From Streptomyces sp. DI166 (lineage in GTDB: Bacteria > Actinomycetota > Actinomycetes > Streptomycetales > Streptomycetaceae): DNA of 64,000 nucleotides. Each line of letters begins with the position of its first letter. Position 1 is the first letter of the stretch. Under the pieces are notes generated by a model. The model was not told the origin of the DNA, ran no database searches, and worked only from the letters and a program-made list of their open reading frames with translations. Position numbers and translations under genes: made by a program. Location: assembly GCF_900091315.1 (NCBI RefSeq), contig NZ_FLSP01000027.1:1-64000 (forward strand), in the 5' to 3' direction. This document shows positions 8,344-16,777 of this stretch, one piece after another.

Positions 8344-9768
8344 ATGACCTCCGCTCAGGTCGACACGGAGAAAACACCGGAAGAGGGCTACGAGCGCGGA
8401 CTCGGCAGCCGCCAGGTCCAGATGATCGCCATCGGCGGCGCCATCGGCGTCGGCCTCTTCCTGGGCGCCGGGGCGAACATCGCCAAGGCCGGCCCCAGCC
8501 TCATCGTCATGTACGCCCTCGCGGGCGTGATCATCTTCTTCATCATGCGGGCGCTCGGCGAGCTGCTCCTGTACCGCCCGGTCTCGGGCTCGTTCGCGGA
8601 GTACTCCCGCGAGTTCCTCGGCCCGTTCTTCGGCTACTTCACCGGCTGGACGTACTGGCTGATGTGGGTGGTCACCGGTATGGCGGAACTGACCGCCGCC
8701 GCGATCTACATCAACTACTGGTTCCCGGAGGTCCCGCAGTGGACGTCCGCGCTGGTGTTCCTGGTCATCCTGTTCGGCGCCAACCTGATCTCGGTGAAGC
8801 TCTTCGGCGAGATCGAGTTCTGGTTCTCGATGGTCAAGGTCACCGCCATCATCGGCATGATCGTGATCGGCCTCGGTGTCCTCACCTTCGGCTTCAGCAA
8901 CGCCGGTGACAGCGCCGCCGTCTCCAACCTGTGGGCCTTCGACGGCTTCTTCCCCAAGGGCATCGGCTCGTCCCTGATGACCCTCCAGGGAGTCATGTTC
9001 GCCTACCTCGCCGTCGAGCTCGTCGGCGTCACCGCGGGTGAGTCGGAGAACCCCGAGAAGACCCTCCCCAAGGCGATCAACACCCTGCCCTGGCGTATCG
9101 CCCTGTTCTACGTCGGCGCCCTCACCGTCATCCTCTGCGTGGTGAAGTGGACCGAGTTCGCGGAGGGCGTCAGCCCCTTCGTGAAGGCGTTCGCCGTCAT
9201 CGGCATCCCGGCCGGCGCGGGCATCGTCAACTTCGTGGTGCTCACCGCCGCCCTGTCCTCCTGCAACTCGGGCATGTACTCCACCGGCCGCATGCTGCGC
9301 ACGCTCGCGGACAACGGCGAGGCCCCGAAGGTCTTCAGCAAGCTGTCCTCCACCAAGACGCCCGCCTTCGGCATCACCATCTCGGTGCTGTTCATGGGCA
9401 TCGGTGTGGTCCTGAACTACATCGTCCCGGAGAAGGCCTTCGGCTACGTCGTCTCCGTCGCCACCGCGGCCGGCATCTGGACCTGGCTCATGATCCTCAT
9501 CAGCCACGTCCTGTACCGCCGCGCGGTCGACGCGGGCCGCCTGCCCGCCTCGTCCTTCCCCGCCCCGGGCGGCGCGAAGTGCAGCTGGATCGCCATCGTC
9601 TTCCTGCTCTTCGTCACCGGCCTCATCGCCTACGACGCCGACTCCCGGGTCTGCCTCTACGTGATGGCCGGCTGGGCCGCCGCCCTCGGCATCGGCTGGC
9701 TGGTGCTGAAGTCCCGCAGCCCGGAGGTCACCCAGCGCCGCGACCCGGAATTTGAGAAGGTCGGCTGA
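8344..9768 (+). CDS. Amino-acid permease (APC superfamily, AAT family)
   Basis: A 474-residue cytoplasmic-membrane symporter with about 12 hydrophobic segments. The first helix motif IGGAIGVGLFLGAGANIAKAG and the following region (RALGELLLYRPVSGSFAEYS) are hallmarks of the amino-acid transporter family that includes CycA, AnsP, GabP and RocE. The substrate cannot be read from sequence; D-Ala/D-Ser/Gly (CycA) or GABA-type transport are plausible. The ATG at 8344 follows GGAGAAAGG by about 13 nt; an ATG at 8320 is an alternative. It is monocistronic with its own terminator. Confidence 0.9.
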   Translation: MTSAQVDTEKTPEEGYERGLGSRQVQMIAIGGAIGVGLFLGAGANIAKAGPSLIVMYALAGVIIFFIMRALGELLLYRPVSGSFAEYSREFLGPFFGYFTGWTYWLMWVVTGMAELTAAAIYINYWFPEVPQWTSALVFLVILFGANLISVKLFGEIEFWFSMVKVTAIIGMIVIGLGVLTFGFSNAGDSAAVSNLWAFDGFFPKGIGSSLMTLQGVMFAYLAVELVGVTAGESENPEKTLPKAINTLPWRIALFYVGALTVILCVVKWTEFAEGVSPFVKAFAVIGIPAGAGIVNFVVLTAALSSCNSGMYSTGRMLRTLADNGEAPKVFSKLSSTKTPAFGITISVLFMGIGVVLNYIVPEKAFGYVVSVATAAGIWTWLMILISHVLYRRAVDAGRLPASSFPAPGGAKCSWIAIVFLLFVTGLIAYDADSRVCLYVMAGWAAALGIGWLVLKSRSPEVTQRRDPEFEKVG

Positions 9769-9793
9769 CCCCATCCCAGCCGTCCGGCATTCG

Positions 9794-9828
9794 GGCCGCC
9801 CCGTACCACCCATCGGTACAGGGCGGCC
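9794..9828 (+). terminator. Terminator after the permease
   Basis: A 13-nt arm at 9794-9806 pairs with 9816-9828 with a single C/A mismatch across a 9-nt loop. The stem is followed by TGTTTGCTT. It ends just before the mec gene, separating the two units. Confidence 0.7.
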
Positions 9829-9848
9829 TGTTTGCTTATCCTGGCCAG

Positions 9849-10271
9849 ATGCTGACCATCACCCAGGCCCTCGTCGACCAGATCGTCGCGCACGCGCGCA
9901 AGGACCACCCCGACGAGGCGTGCGGCGTCATCGCGGGCCCGGCCGGAAGCGACCGCCCCGAGCGTTTCATCCCGATGCTCAACGCGGCGATGTCGCCCAC
10001 CTTCTACGAGTTCGACTCCGGCGACCTGCTGAAGCTCTACCGCGAGATGGACGACCGCGACGAGGAGCCGGTGGTCATCTACCACTCGCACACCGCGACC
10101 GAGGCCTACCCCTCGCGCACCGACATCTCCTACGCCAACGAGCCCGGCGCCCACTACGTCCTGGTCTCCACCGCCGACACCGACGGCCTCGGCGAGTTCC
10201 AGTTCCGCTCCTTCCGGATCCTGGAAGGCGAGGTCACGGAGGAGGAAGTGAAGATCGTCGAGGCGTACTGA
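9849..10271 (+). CDS. mec: Mec-type JAMM (M67) metallopeptidase of the CysO cysteine pathway
   Basis: A 140-residue zinc isopeptidase. The JAMM motif is complete: a catalytic Glu in HPDEACGVI (Glu23) and the ligand set H-S-H-(x7)-S-x-x-D in YHSHTATEAYPSRTD. In Mycobacterium tuberculosis the homologue Mec+ releases cysteine from the CysO-cysteine adduct. Related JAMM proteins such as QbsD trim residues after the C-terminal GlyGly of a sulfur carrier. CysO and CysM genes follow on the same strand, though a leader-peptide gene with its own promoter intervenes. I infer the same role here: processing CysO and/or liberating cysteine. Confidence 0.92.
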   Translation: MLTITQALVDQIVAHARKDHPDEACGVIAGPAGSDRPERFIPMLNAAMSPTFYEFDSGDLLKLYREMDDRDEEPVVIYHSHTATEAYPSRTDISYANEPGAHYVLVSTADTDGLGEFQFRSFRILEGEVTEEEVKIVEAY

Positions 10272-10288
10272 GCGCCTGCCGATCTCGC

Positions 10289-10332
10289 ACTGATCGCGTA
10301 CTGATTGCGTACTGATCGCGTACTGATCAGTA
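10289..10332 (+). repeat. 11-bp tandem repeat, about four copies
   Basis: The unit ACTGATCGCGT occurs at 10289, 10300 (one T for C) and 10311, then a diverged ACTGATCAGTA at 10322. It lies between the mec stop and the cysteine leader-peptide gene. The length equals one DNA helical turn, so repeated protein binding on one face is conceivable, but this is only an inference. Confidence 0.7.
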
Positions 10333-10416
10333 GGACGCCCGCGCCCCGATCTCACACCCCGGATGATTCATGTCCGCCCTGTGAGATCACACTCCAGGAG
10401 CCGGTCCGGGAATCGA

Positions 10417-10422
10417 TACGAT
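10417..10422 (+). promoter_or_regulatory. Putative -10 element TACGAT of a leaderless cysteine-leader transcript
   Basis: TACGAT fits the TANNNT -10 consensus and ends 7 nt before the ATG at 10429. Transcription would therefore start at or next to the first base of the leader-peptide codon. No Shine-Dalgarno sequence precedes that ATG, in keeping with a leaderless message. I see no good -35 box. Confidence 0.5.
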
Positions 10423-10428
10423 GACCCC

Positions 10429-10524
10429 ATGGTTCTTCTCGACGTGGGCGACAAAGCGCCGGGCACGCTGCTCGTTGCGCGGCTGCACGTCGACCTGTGC
10501 AGGCTGAACAGCGCCATCTGTTGA
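10429..10524 (+). CDS. Putative cysteine-responsive leader peptide (31 aa)
   Basis: A short reading frame coding a 31-residue peptide whose end reads RLHVDLCRLNSAIC. That matches the recurring actinobacterial leader-peptide signature (RLHVDL-C/V-R...SA-x-C) found in front of sulfur-assimilation genes. Cysteine codons are TGC at codon 24 and TGT as the very last codon before TGA, where ribosome stalling at low Cys-tRNA could act on downstream expression. The family is known for cysteine-dependent attenuation; its operation here is inferred. It lies 94 nt upstream of cysO. An in-frame GTG at 10444 is a less likely start. Confidence 0.8.
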   Translation: MVLLDVGDKAPGTLLVARLHVDLCRLNSAIC

Positions 10525-10617
10525 CCCGCCCGCTGTAGCCGTACGGCCGCGCAGCCGCGGCGCGCCGATGCGCGCCCACCGAGACCAGACCACTTTTTCC
10601 GACAGGAGCCCCTTGCC

Positions 10618-10896
10618 ATGGCCATCGAGGTCCGCATCCCCACCATCCTCCGCACGTACACCGACGGTCAGAAGGCGGTGGAGGGCAGCGGAGACACCCT
10701 CGCCGAGCTGTTCCAGGACCTGGAGACCCGGCATGCGGGCATCAAGGCCCGCATCGTGGACGGCGAGCAGCTGCGCCGGTTCGTCAACGTCTACCTGAAC
10801 GACGAGGACGTCCGCTTCCTCGAAGGCATCAACACCAAGCTCACCGACGGCGACAACGTCACGATCCTGCCGGCCGTGGCCGGCGGCATGGCCTGA
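10618..10896 (+). CDS. cysO: MoaD/ThiS family sulfur-carrier protein CysO
   Basis: A 92-residue ubiquitin-fold sulfur carrier. It starts MAIEVRIPTILRTYTDG and ends ILPAVAGGMA. In the characterised pathway the exposed C-terminal GlyGly is thiocarboxylated and donates sulfur to O-phosphoserine on CysM; Mec then frees cysteine. Here two residues (Met-Ala) follow the GlyGly, so the encoded form must be trimmed before activation, probably by the linked JAMM protease. A Shine-Dalgarno-like CAGGAG lies upstream at 10603-10608. cysM begins 5 nt after the stop, so the two are coupled. Confidence 0.94.
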   Translation: MAIEVRIPTILRTYTDGQKAVEGSGDTLAELFQDLETRHAGIKARIVDGEQLRRFVNVYLNDEDVRFLEGINTKLTDGDNVTILPAVAGGMA

Positions 10897-10901
10897 TCCG
10901 C

Positions 10902-11852
10902 ATGCGCTACGACTCCCCGCTGGCCGCGGTGGGCAACACCCCTCTGGTGCGCCTGCCGCGGCTGTCGCCGTCCGCCGACGTCCGGATCTGGGCCAAGCTG
11001 GAGGACCGCAACCCCACCGGCTCGGTCAAGGACCGCCCGGCCCTGCACATGATCGAGCAGGCGGAGAAGGACGGCCGACTCACCCCCGGCTGCACCATCC
11101 TGGAGCCGACCAGCGGCAACACCGGCATCTCCCTGGCCATGGCGGCCAAGCTCAAGGGCTACCGCATGGTCTGCGTGATGCCCGAGAACACCTCCCAGGA
11201 GCGCCGGGAACTGCTCGCCATGTGGGGCGCGGAGATCATCCCCTCCCCGGCCGCGGGCGGCTCCAACACCGCCGTGCGCGTCGCCAAGGAGCTGGCCGCC
11301 GAGCACCCCGACTGGGTGATGCTCTACCAGTACGGCAACCCGGACAACGCGGGCGCCCACTACGCCACCACCGGCCCCGAGATCCTCGCCGACCTGCCCT
11401 CCGTCACCCACTTCGTGGCGGGCCTGGGCACCACCGGCACCCTCATGGGCGTCGGCCGCTACCTGCGCGAGCACAAGCCGGACGTGAAGATCGTCGCCGC
11501 CGAGCCGCGCTACGACGACCTCGTCTACGGCCTGCGCAACCTCGACGAGGGCTTCGTGCCCGAGCTGTACGACGCCTCCGTGCTCACCTCCCGCTTCTCC
11601 GTCGGCTCCGCCGACGCGGTCACCCGCACCCGGGAACTGCTCCAGCAGGAGGGCATCTTCGCGGGCGTCTCCACCGGCGCCGCCCTGCACGCGGCGATCG
11701 GCGTCGGAAAGAAGGCCGTCAAGGCGGGGGAGTCCGCCGACATCGTCTTCGTCGTCGCCGACGGCGGCTGGAAGTACCTGTCGACCGGCGTCTACACCGC
11801 GGCGACGACCGAAGAGGCCATCGAGGCACTCCAGGGCCAGCTCTGGGCGTGA
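10902..11852 (+). CDS. cysM: Cysteine synthase CysM (CysO-thiocarboxylate dependent)
   Basis: A 316-residue PLP enzyme of the fold-type II (OASS) family. The PLP lysine is Lys43 in NPTGSVKDRPAL, followed by the phosphate-binding and substrate loops TSGNTGISLA and GLGTTGTLMG. Its position immediately after cysO argues that it is the CysM type, which uses O-phosphoserine and the CysO thiocarboxylate instead of O-acetylserine and sulfide. The C-terminal part is the usual length for CysM. It faces the PemK-like gene tail to tail with only 7 nt between them. Confidence 0.94.
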   Translation: MRYDSPLAAVGNTPLVRLPRLSPSADVRIWAKLEDRNPTGSVKDRPALHMIEQAEKDGRLTPGCTILEPTSGNTGISLAMAAKLKGYRMVCVMPENTSQERRELLAMWGAEIIPSPAAGGSNTAVRVAKELAAEHPDWVMLYQYGNPDNAGAHYATTGPEILADLPSVTHFVAGLGTTGTLMGVGRYLREHKPDVKIVAAEPRYDDLVYGLRNLDEGFVPELYDASVLTSRFSVGSADAVTRTRELLQQEGIFAGVSTGAALHAAIGVGKKAVKAGESADIVFVVADGGWKYLSTGVYTAATTEEAIEALQGQLWA

Positions 11853-11859
11853 GCGTCCC

Positions 11860-12288
11860 TTACGACGCCAGGTGACGGACCTGGTCCCACAGGACCGGGT
11901 CCACCACCCCCACCTTCTTCCGGAAGCCCCACACCGGCACCTCGCGCAGCTCGTCCGTCTCCAGGAAGCTCGCCCGGCCCTGTGCGTCGCTCACCGCGCC
12001 CGGCGGCAGCGGGATCACCCCGGACCGCTCGTCGTGGTAGCGGCTGGTGATCTTCGCGACCCGGACCCGCCTGCCGTGCACCGCCAGCACCAGACACGGC
12101 CGGTCCTTCGCACCGGGCCGGTCCTCGAAGGGCACACTCGCCCACCAGATCTCCGTGGGCCGCGGCCGCACCGCCGGCCGGCGCCGGGCCGACCGCGCCG
12201 AGGACCTGCGCCCCCACCCGTCCACCAGCGCGGCGACCAGCGCCAGCAGCACCACCGCCGCGAGCGCCAGCCACCAGGACGTGTCCAT
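11860..12288 (-). CDS. Membrane-anchored PemK/MazF-like protein
   Basis: A 142-residue protein. Residues 5-23 form one transmembrane helix (WWLALAAVVLLALVAALVD), then a basic linker rich in Arg/Ala, then a PemK/MazF-fold domain from about residue 47 (EIWWASVPFEDRPGAKDRPCLVL) through a conserved Ser/Thr-Arg region (AKITSRYHDE). MazF/PemK proteins are usually soluble mRNA interferases with a linked antitoxin. No antitoxin gene is next to this one and the domain is tethered to the membrane, so an interferase role is uncertain. Streptomyces commonly carry such orphan forms. Confidence 0.85.
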   Translation of the reverse strand: MDTSWWLALAAVVLLALVAALVDGWGRRSSARSARRRPAVRPRPTEIWWASVPFEDRPGAKDRPCLVLAVHGRRVRVAKITSRYHDERSGVIPLPPGAVSDAQGRASFLETDELREVPVWGFRKKVGVVDPVLWDQVRHLAS

Positions 12289-12500
12289 ACGACGACATTA
12301 CCGGCGCGCGCCAAGCCGTGCGCGCCCTTCTCGCGCCTCCTGCGCCCCACTGCCAGCCGAACCGGTGACACCACAGGTGAGTTCGCCCACAACAGCCCTT
12401 GGCGGAGGAGCGACCGGGCGTTTCGCGCCTTACGCTCGACAAACCGCACGACCCCCGTCGCCCCCCATCCGGATTTCCCGCCAGCGGAGGTTTCTGCTTC

Positions 12501-13253
12501 ATGAAGCTCACCGTCGTCGGCTGCTCGGGGTCGTTCCCGTCCGCGGAATCGGCCTGTTCGAGCTACCTCGTCGAGGCCGACGGCTTCCGGCTGCTCCTCG
12601 ACATGGGCAACGGCGCCCTTGGCGAGCTGCAGCGCCACTGCGGTCTCTACGACCTCGACGCGATCTTCCTGAGCCATCTGCACGCCGACCACTGCATCGA
12701 CATGTGCGGCTATTTCGTCGCGCGCTACTACCGGCACGACGGCGGCCGCTGCGACCCCATCCCGGTCTACGGACCCGAGGGCACCGAGCACCGCCTGACC
12801 ACGGCCTACGCCGACACCCCGTCGGCCTCCTCGATGAGCGAGGTCTTCGACTTCCACACCGTCAAGCCGTCCACCTTCGAGGTCGGCCCGTTCACCGTGC
12901 ACACCGAGCGGGTGGCGCACCCGGTGGAGGCGTACGGCATCCGGGTCGAGCACGGCGGGAGGTCCCTGACGTACTCCGGCGACACGGGTGTGACGGCGAC
13001 CCTCGACGAACTGGCCCGGGACACGGACCTGTTCCTGTGCGAGGCGGCGTTCACGCACGGCAAGGAGAACATCCCCGACCTGCACCTCAACGGCCGTGAG
13101 GCGGGCGAGACGGCGGCCCGCGCGGGCGCCCGCCGCCTGGTGCTGACCCACATCCCGCCGTGGACCGACCCCGCCACCAACCTCGCGGACGCCCGCGCGG
13201 TCTACGATGGTCCGGTGACGCTGGCGGCGCCGCGGCAGACGTACGAGATCTGA
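12501..13253 (+). CDS. MBL-fold metallo-hydrolase
   Basis: A 250-residue cytoplasmic beta-lactamase-fold hydrolase. It has the beta-strand start KLTVVGCSGSFPS, the zinc motif SHLHADH, a middle Asp ligand in YSGDTG, and a final His in LVLTHIPPW. This pattern is like RNase Z/PhnP-type MBL proteins, which cut phosphodiester bonds in RNA or cyclic phosphates. The exact substrate is not evident. GGAGG at 12486-12490 supports the ATG. It ends 22 nt from the convergent glycosyltransferase gene and is probably core chromosome flanking the glycocin insertion. Confidence 0.9.
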   Translation: MKLTVVGCSGSFPSAESACSSYLVEADGFRLLLDMGNGALGELQRHCGLYDLDAIFLSHLHADHCIDMCGYFVARYYRHDGGRCDPIPVYGPEGTEHRLTTAYADTPSASSMSEVFDFHTVKPSTFEVGPFTVHTERVAHPVEAYGIRVEHGGRSLTYSGDTGVTATLDELARDTDLFLCEAAFTHGKENIPDLHLNGREAGETAARAGARRLVLTHIPPWTDPATNLADARAVYDGPVTLAAPRQTYEI

Positions 13254-13275
13254 CGCCGCGGTGGCCGGCCGAGGT

Positions 13276-14592
13276 TCAGGCGGCGCTGTCCGGTACCTCG
13301 GCCAGTACCCGGGCGAGCATCTCGAAGTCCTCGGACACGCTCCGGCCGGCGCCCCGCGCGACGGACTTGCGATATGCCGGTACGACCGTCTCGTAGCGGC
13401 CGCTGGCGAGGGCCAGCGTGGCCTGCACCTCGAACAGGCGGGCCATGAGATGGCGATTGGACAGTTCCTCGTCCGCCTCGGCCGAGGTGATGGCGTCGAC
13501 GAGGGCGGACAGCCGGCCCAGGAGGCGGCTCGACTCAAGGAGCGTGCCGTAGTACGTGGCCTCCACCGTCCGTCCGGCCGCCGCCAGCAGGTCCGCATAC
13601 CTGCGCAGGTGCTCGGCCTCGCCGAGCTGGAGGGCCAGCTCGCACAACAGGCTCCAGGAGTCGACGATCCGTTCGCAGCGGTAGCCGGGCGGGCCCGCGG
13701 GCACAGCGTCCCCCGCCGAGGCCGCCAGCCTCGTGAAGGCATCCCTCAACTCGTTCTGGGACGGGGGCTGGCGATCGAGGGCGTCACGGATCTCGTAGTA
13801 CACCCACTTCGGGTTGTCCGGTTCCTCGGCTCGGGCCTGCCGTGCCAGCCGGACGTACAGCTCGCGCTTCCCCCTCTTCTCGATCACCTCCGGCAGATAG
13901 CCGAAGTGCTCGAAGCGGACATCGACCTCGACGCGTGCCGGGGCCTGGCCCTGCGGGTCGTAGGGGTGTTCGTGGACGCGGCCACGGAAGCGGAGCGGGC
14001 CGTCCGCGCGCAGGACACGCTGCGTATTGGTGTACGCCCGGCCGCCGCCGGTGTCGGCAACGACAGGGGAGACGACAAGGGCGGAGCCGTCCAACAGAGG
14101 GTCCAGATAGTCGAGCACGGACAGGGCGCGCCTGAGCCGTCCGGCGTGCGACGGCATGAGGACCTCGTCGGCGTCCACATGGCACAGCCAGCCGTCGGTG
14201 ACCTCGGTGAATGCCAGATTGCGCTGGTGGGCGAAATCGTCGGCCCACGGCGCGGACCGGATCCGGGTGCTGTCGCGAGCCCGGAGTGCCTGTTCGACGG
14301 TGTCGTCGGTGGACGCGGAGTCGATTACCAGGCAGTGGTCGACGTCGTCGGCCAGTGCAGTCAGGCACCGGGCGATGCGTTCCTCCTCGTTGAGGGTGAG
14401 CACAACCGCGGTCACCGGGCGGGGGCGGTGCGCGGCGTATCCGGCGGCCAGTTCCACGAGGTCCGGGCAGGACAGCTCCGTGGCCGCGAGATCGGGCGAC
14501 AGGGAGGTGATCAGCCTCAGGTCGGCGGCGAGCGGGGAACCGGCGAGGGCTCCGTTCCCATGGGCGAGATCGAGCAGGTTGGAGAGGTTCAT
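13276..14592 (-). CDS. SunS-like peptide S/O-glycosyltransferase of the glycocin operon
   Basis: A 438-residue family-2 (GT-A fold) glycosyltransferase. A ~60-residue N-terminal extension precedes the nucleotide-sugar domain starting VTAVVLTLNEEERIARCL; the DxD-type metal motif is in CHVDADEVLM. The C-terminal ~180 residues are helical repeats rich in Ala, Arg and Leu, as in the TPR-like substrate-binding end of SunS. In glycocin clusters such enzymes attach a hexose or HexNAc to Cys, Ser or Thr of the precursor. Its ATG overlaps the exporter stop (ATGA), so translation is coupled. The sugar cannot be predicted from sequence. Confidence 0.88.
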   Translation of the reverse strand: MNLSNLLDLAHGNGALAGSPLAADLRLITSLSPDLAATELSCPDLVELAAGYAAHRPRPVTAVVLTLNEEERIARCLTALADDVDHCLVIDSASTDDTVEQALRARDSTRIRSAPWADDFAHQRNLAFTEVTDGWLCHVDADEVLMPSHAGRLRRALSVLDYLDPLLDGSALVVSPVVADTGGGRAYTNTQRVLRADGPLRFRGRVHEHPYDPQGQAPARVEVDVRFEHFGYLPEVIEKRGKRELYVRLARQARAEEPDNPKWVYYEIRDALDRQPPSQNELRDAFTRLAASAGDAVPAGPPGYRCERIVDSWSLLCELALQLGEAEHLRRYADLLAAAGRTVEATYYGTLLESSRLLGRLSALVDAITSAEADEELSNRHLMARLFEVQATLALASGRYETVVPAYRKSVARGAGRSVSEDFEMLARVLAEVPDSAA

Positions 14593-16712
14593 GGCGGGGG
14601 CGGGCTTCCCTTGTGGAGGGCGGTCGGGGAGTCGAGGGAGTGTTCCAGGTCGAAGGCGAGGTCCCGGACATGGCCGTGCGAGACCATGACCTTCGTTCCC
14701 TTGACAGTGCGCAGCGCGTCCCAGATCCGGGCGACGGTATCCCGGTCGATGCCGCTGAAGGTCTCGTCGAAGAGGTACACCCGAGGGCCGTGCAGGACCG
14801 CGCGGGCGATCGACAGCCGCTGTATCTGGCCGCGCGACAGGCCCGTGCCCGTTTCCCTTATCGGTTCGTCGAGACCCTCGGGGAGGCTGTCGAGCACCTC
14901 CAGGAAACAGGCAATCCGACAGGCATGAAGGATGTCGGCCTCGCTGCGCCGGGTGCCGAGGGTCAGGTTCTCGCGCAGCGAGGCGGTCAGCAGGACCGGG
15001 TGCTCGGGGACGTACAGGACATGGCGTGGCAGCTCGGCCGAGGGGATGCGGTTGATCTCGGCGCTGCCGAGGGTGATGCTGCCGCCGTAGTCGGGGTGTA
15101 CTCCGGCGAGCAGGGCGAGGAGTGTGCTCTTACCGGAGCCGTTCGCGCCTCGCAGGAGCATGGACGTGCCGTCCGGGATGTCCAGGTCGAGGCCGTTGAG
15201 TGTGTCGTGCCCGGCGCCGGGGTGGCAAAAGCGAAGTGACCTGACGGTGATATCGGCCGGTTCGAGCGGGGACTCGGCCTCCTCGGCCGACAGGGTGAGC
15301 CGGGCGTCGTCGCGCTGGAGGACCACGTCGCGGTACCGGCCGAGGGCGGCGGACGTGCGCTGGACGGTGACCTGGAGGGACGCCACGGAGTCCATGGCAC
15401 CGAGGAAATAGCCGGCCATGGTAAGGAAGCCGAAGACCTGGCCGACGGTGAGTGAACCGGAGAGCATGCGGCTCAGCGCCGCCCAGGCCGCCACCACCGT
15501 GAAAACGGTCTGGCTGGCCGTCTTGATCACCGAGTTGATGTTCTCCAGACGGCCGAGACGGGTTTCGGAGGCGATCCTGCGATCCAGTGCCCGGTTCATT
15601 CGGGAGAAGGCGAAATCCCGTTTTCCGTATCCTGTCAATTCGGTTTGTCCGCGCAGCGAGTTGAGTGTTTCGGATTTGAGTGTGGCATCCCGCTGCAGGG
15701 CCTCCTGGGAGGCATTTCTGATATGCGGGAAGAGCAGGATGGAGCTCAGTACGTTGACTGCAGCGGGCGGAATCAGAAAAAGGAAAAGAGTCGGCCCTGT
15801 GGCGAGCAGATAGCCGCCCACGGAAAGGATGACGCAGAGGTCGATGGCTGCTCGTACGGAGGCCGCGGTGACCAGTGACTGGATCTCTTGCACATCGTCG
15901 ATCCGGCTGACCAGATCACCGGCCCTGCGGCTTTTGAAATAGCCGGCGGGTAGCCGCAGAAGTTTGCGCAGATAGCGTTCCGACAACTGCCGCTGGAGGG
16001 ACTGGCTGAGTGCCACGACGGCGCGGCCCCGTAGGTACTGGATGCCCGCCGCCACCAGGGCGATGCCGATGAACTGGGCGGACATGACGGCCAGCGCCCG
16101 TCGGGAGCCGTCCCGCATGACGTGGTCAACGGCCAGCTGGACGAAGAGGCTGTTCAGCAGCGCCACCAGCGCCACCACGGCTGTCGCCACCAGGACGAGG
16201 GAGAGCTGTCCCCGGTGGGCACGCAGGGCCTGCCACACCAGGCTTTGGGCATGTGACGCCCGGAGCCTGGCCCCCAGTGGCAGCCGTGCCGTCGGCCGGT
16301 CGGTGACCAACGCCTCCCCATGAAACACCTCGGCGAGCACGTCGGGCGACAGCCGCATCGGACGCTGCGTCAGGGGGTCACCGATGATGAAGTGGCCGCT
16401 GTCGGTGACCTCGTGGACGACCACGAAGTGCCGATCACCGTCCTCGTCCAGCAGGATGATCGTCGGCCCCGCGAGTCGTACGGCCTGTCCGAGTTGTTCG
16501 GTGTCCAGCCTGAGCGGTTCGCTGTCGACGCCGTAGCCGCGCAGGACCTCGCGGAGCCTGAGCAGGTTGGAGCCCCGCTCGCCCAGCCCCGTGGACTCAC
16601 GCAGGACCGCCGCGTCGGCCACCATGCCGTGCCGCAAGAGCACCGAGCGCACGCACGCGGGGCCGCAGTCGGTGTCTCCCGACTGCTGGGTGTGGTATCT
16701 CTGCCACTTCAC
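14589..16712 (-). CDS. C39-peptidase-containing ABC exporter (glycocin maturation/export)
   Basis: A 707-residue bifunctional exporter. An N-terminal C39 cysteine protease domain (about 1-130) has the catalytic Cys in SGDTDCGPACV, His in GDRHFVVVHEV and Asp in IIGDPLT. Six membrane helices follow (about 155-430), then an ATPase with Walker A GANGSGKST, signature LSRGQIQRL, Walker B VYLFDE and H-loop SHG. It should cut the leader peptide and export the product. The GTG at 16712 is chosen since GGAG lies 7 nt upstream and the C39 domain begins at once. A longer frame would overlap the precursor gene. Occasional ATA and AGG codons hint at foreign origin. Confidence 0.93.
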   Translation of the reverse strand: MKWQRYHTQQSGDTDCGPACVRSVLLRHGMVADAAVLRESTGLGERGSNLLRLREVLRGYGVDSEPLRLDTEQLGQAVRLAGPTIILLDEDGDRHFVVVHEVTDSGHFIIGDPLTQRPMRLSPDVLAEVFHGEALVTDRPTARLPLGARLRASHAQSLVWQALRAHRGQLSLVLVATAVVALVALLNSLFVQLAVDHVMRDGSRRALAVMSAQFIGIALVAAGIQYLRGRAVVALSQSLQRQLSERYLRKLLRLPAGYFKSRRAGDLVSRIDDVQEIQSLVTAASVRAAIDLCVILSVGGYLLATGPTLFLFLIPPAAVNVLSSILLFPHIRNASQEALQRDATLKSETLNSLRGQTELTGYGKRDFAFSRMNRALDRRIASETRLGRLENINSVIKTASQTVFTVVAAWAALSRMLSGSLTVGQVFGFLTMAGYFLGAMDSVASLQVTVQRTSAALGRYRDVVLQRDDARLTLSAEEAESPLEPADITVRSLRFCHPGAGHDTLNGLDLDIPDGTSMLLRGANGSGKSTLLALLAGVHPDYGGSITLGSAEINRIPSAELPRHVLYVPEHPVLLTASLRENLTLGTRRSEADILHACRIACFLEVLDSLPEGLDEPIRETGTGLSRGQIQRLSIARAVLHGPRVYLFDETFSGIDRDTVARIWDALRTVKGTKVMVSHGHVRDLAFDLEHSLDSPTALHKGSPPPP

Positions 16713-16777
16713 CGAAGAACTCCAGGGCGAGGAAAGGAGCGCGCCCGCCTCCGAAATGAGGCGGGCGCTGATCCGTA

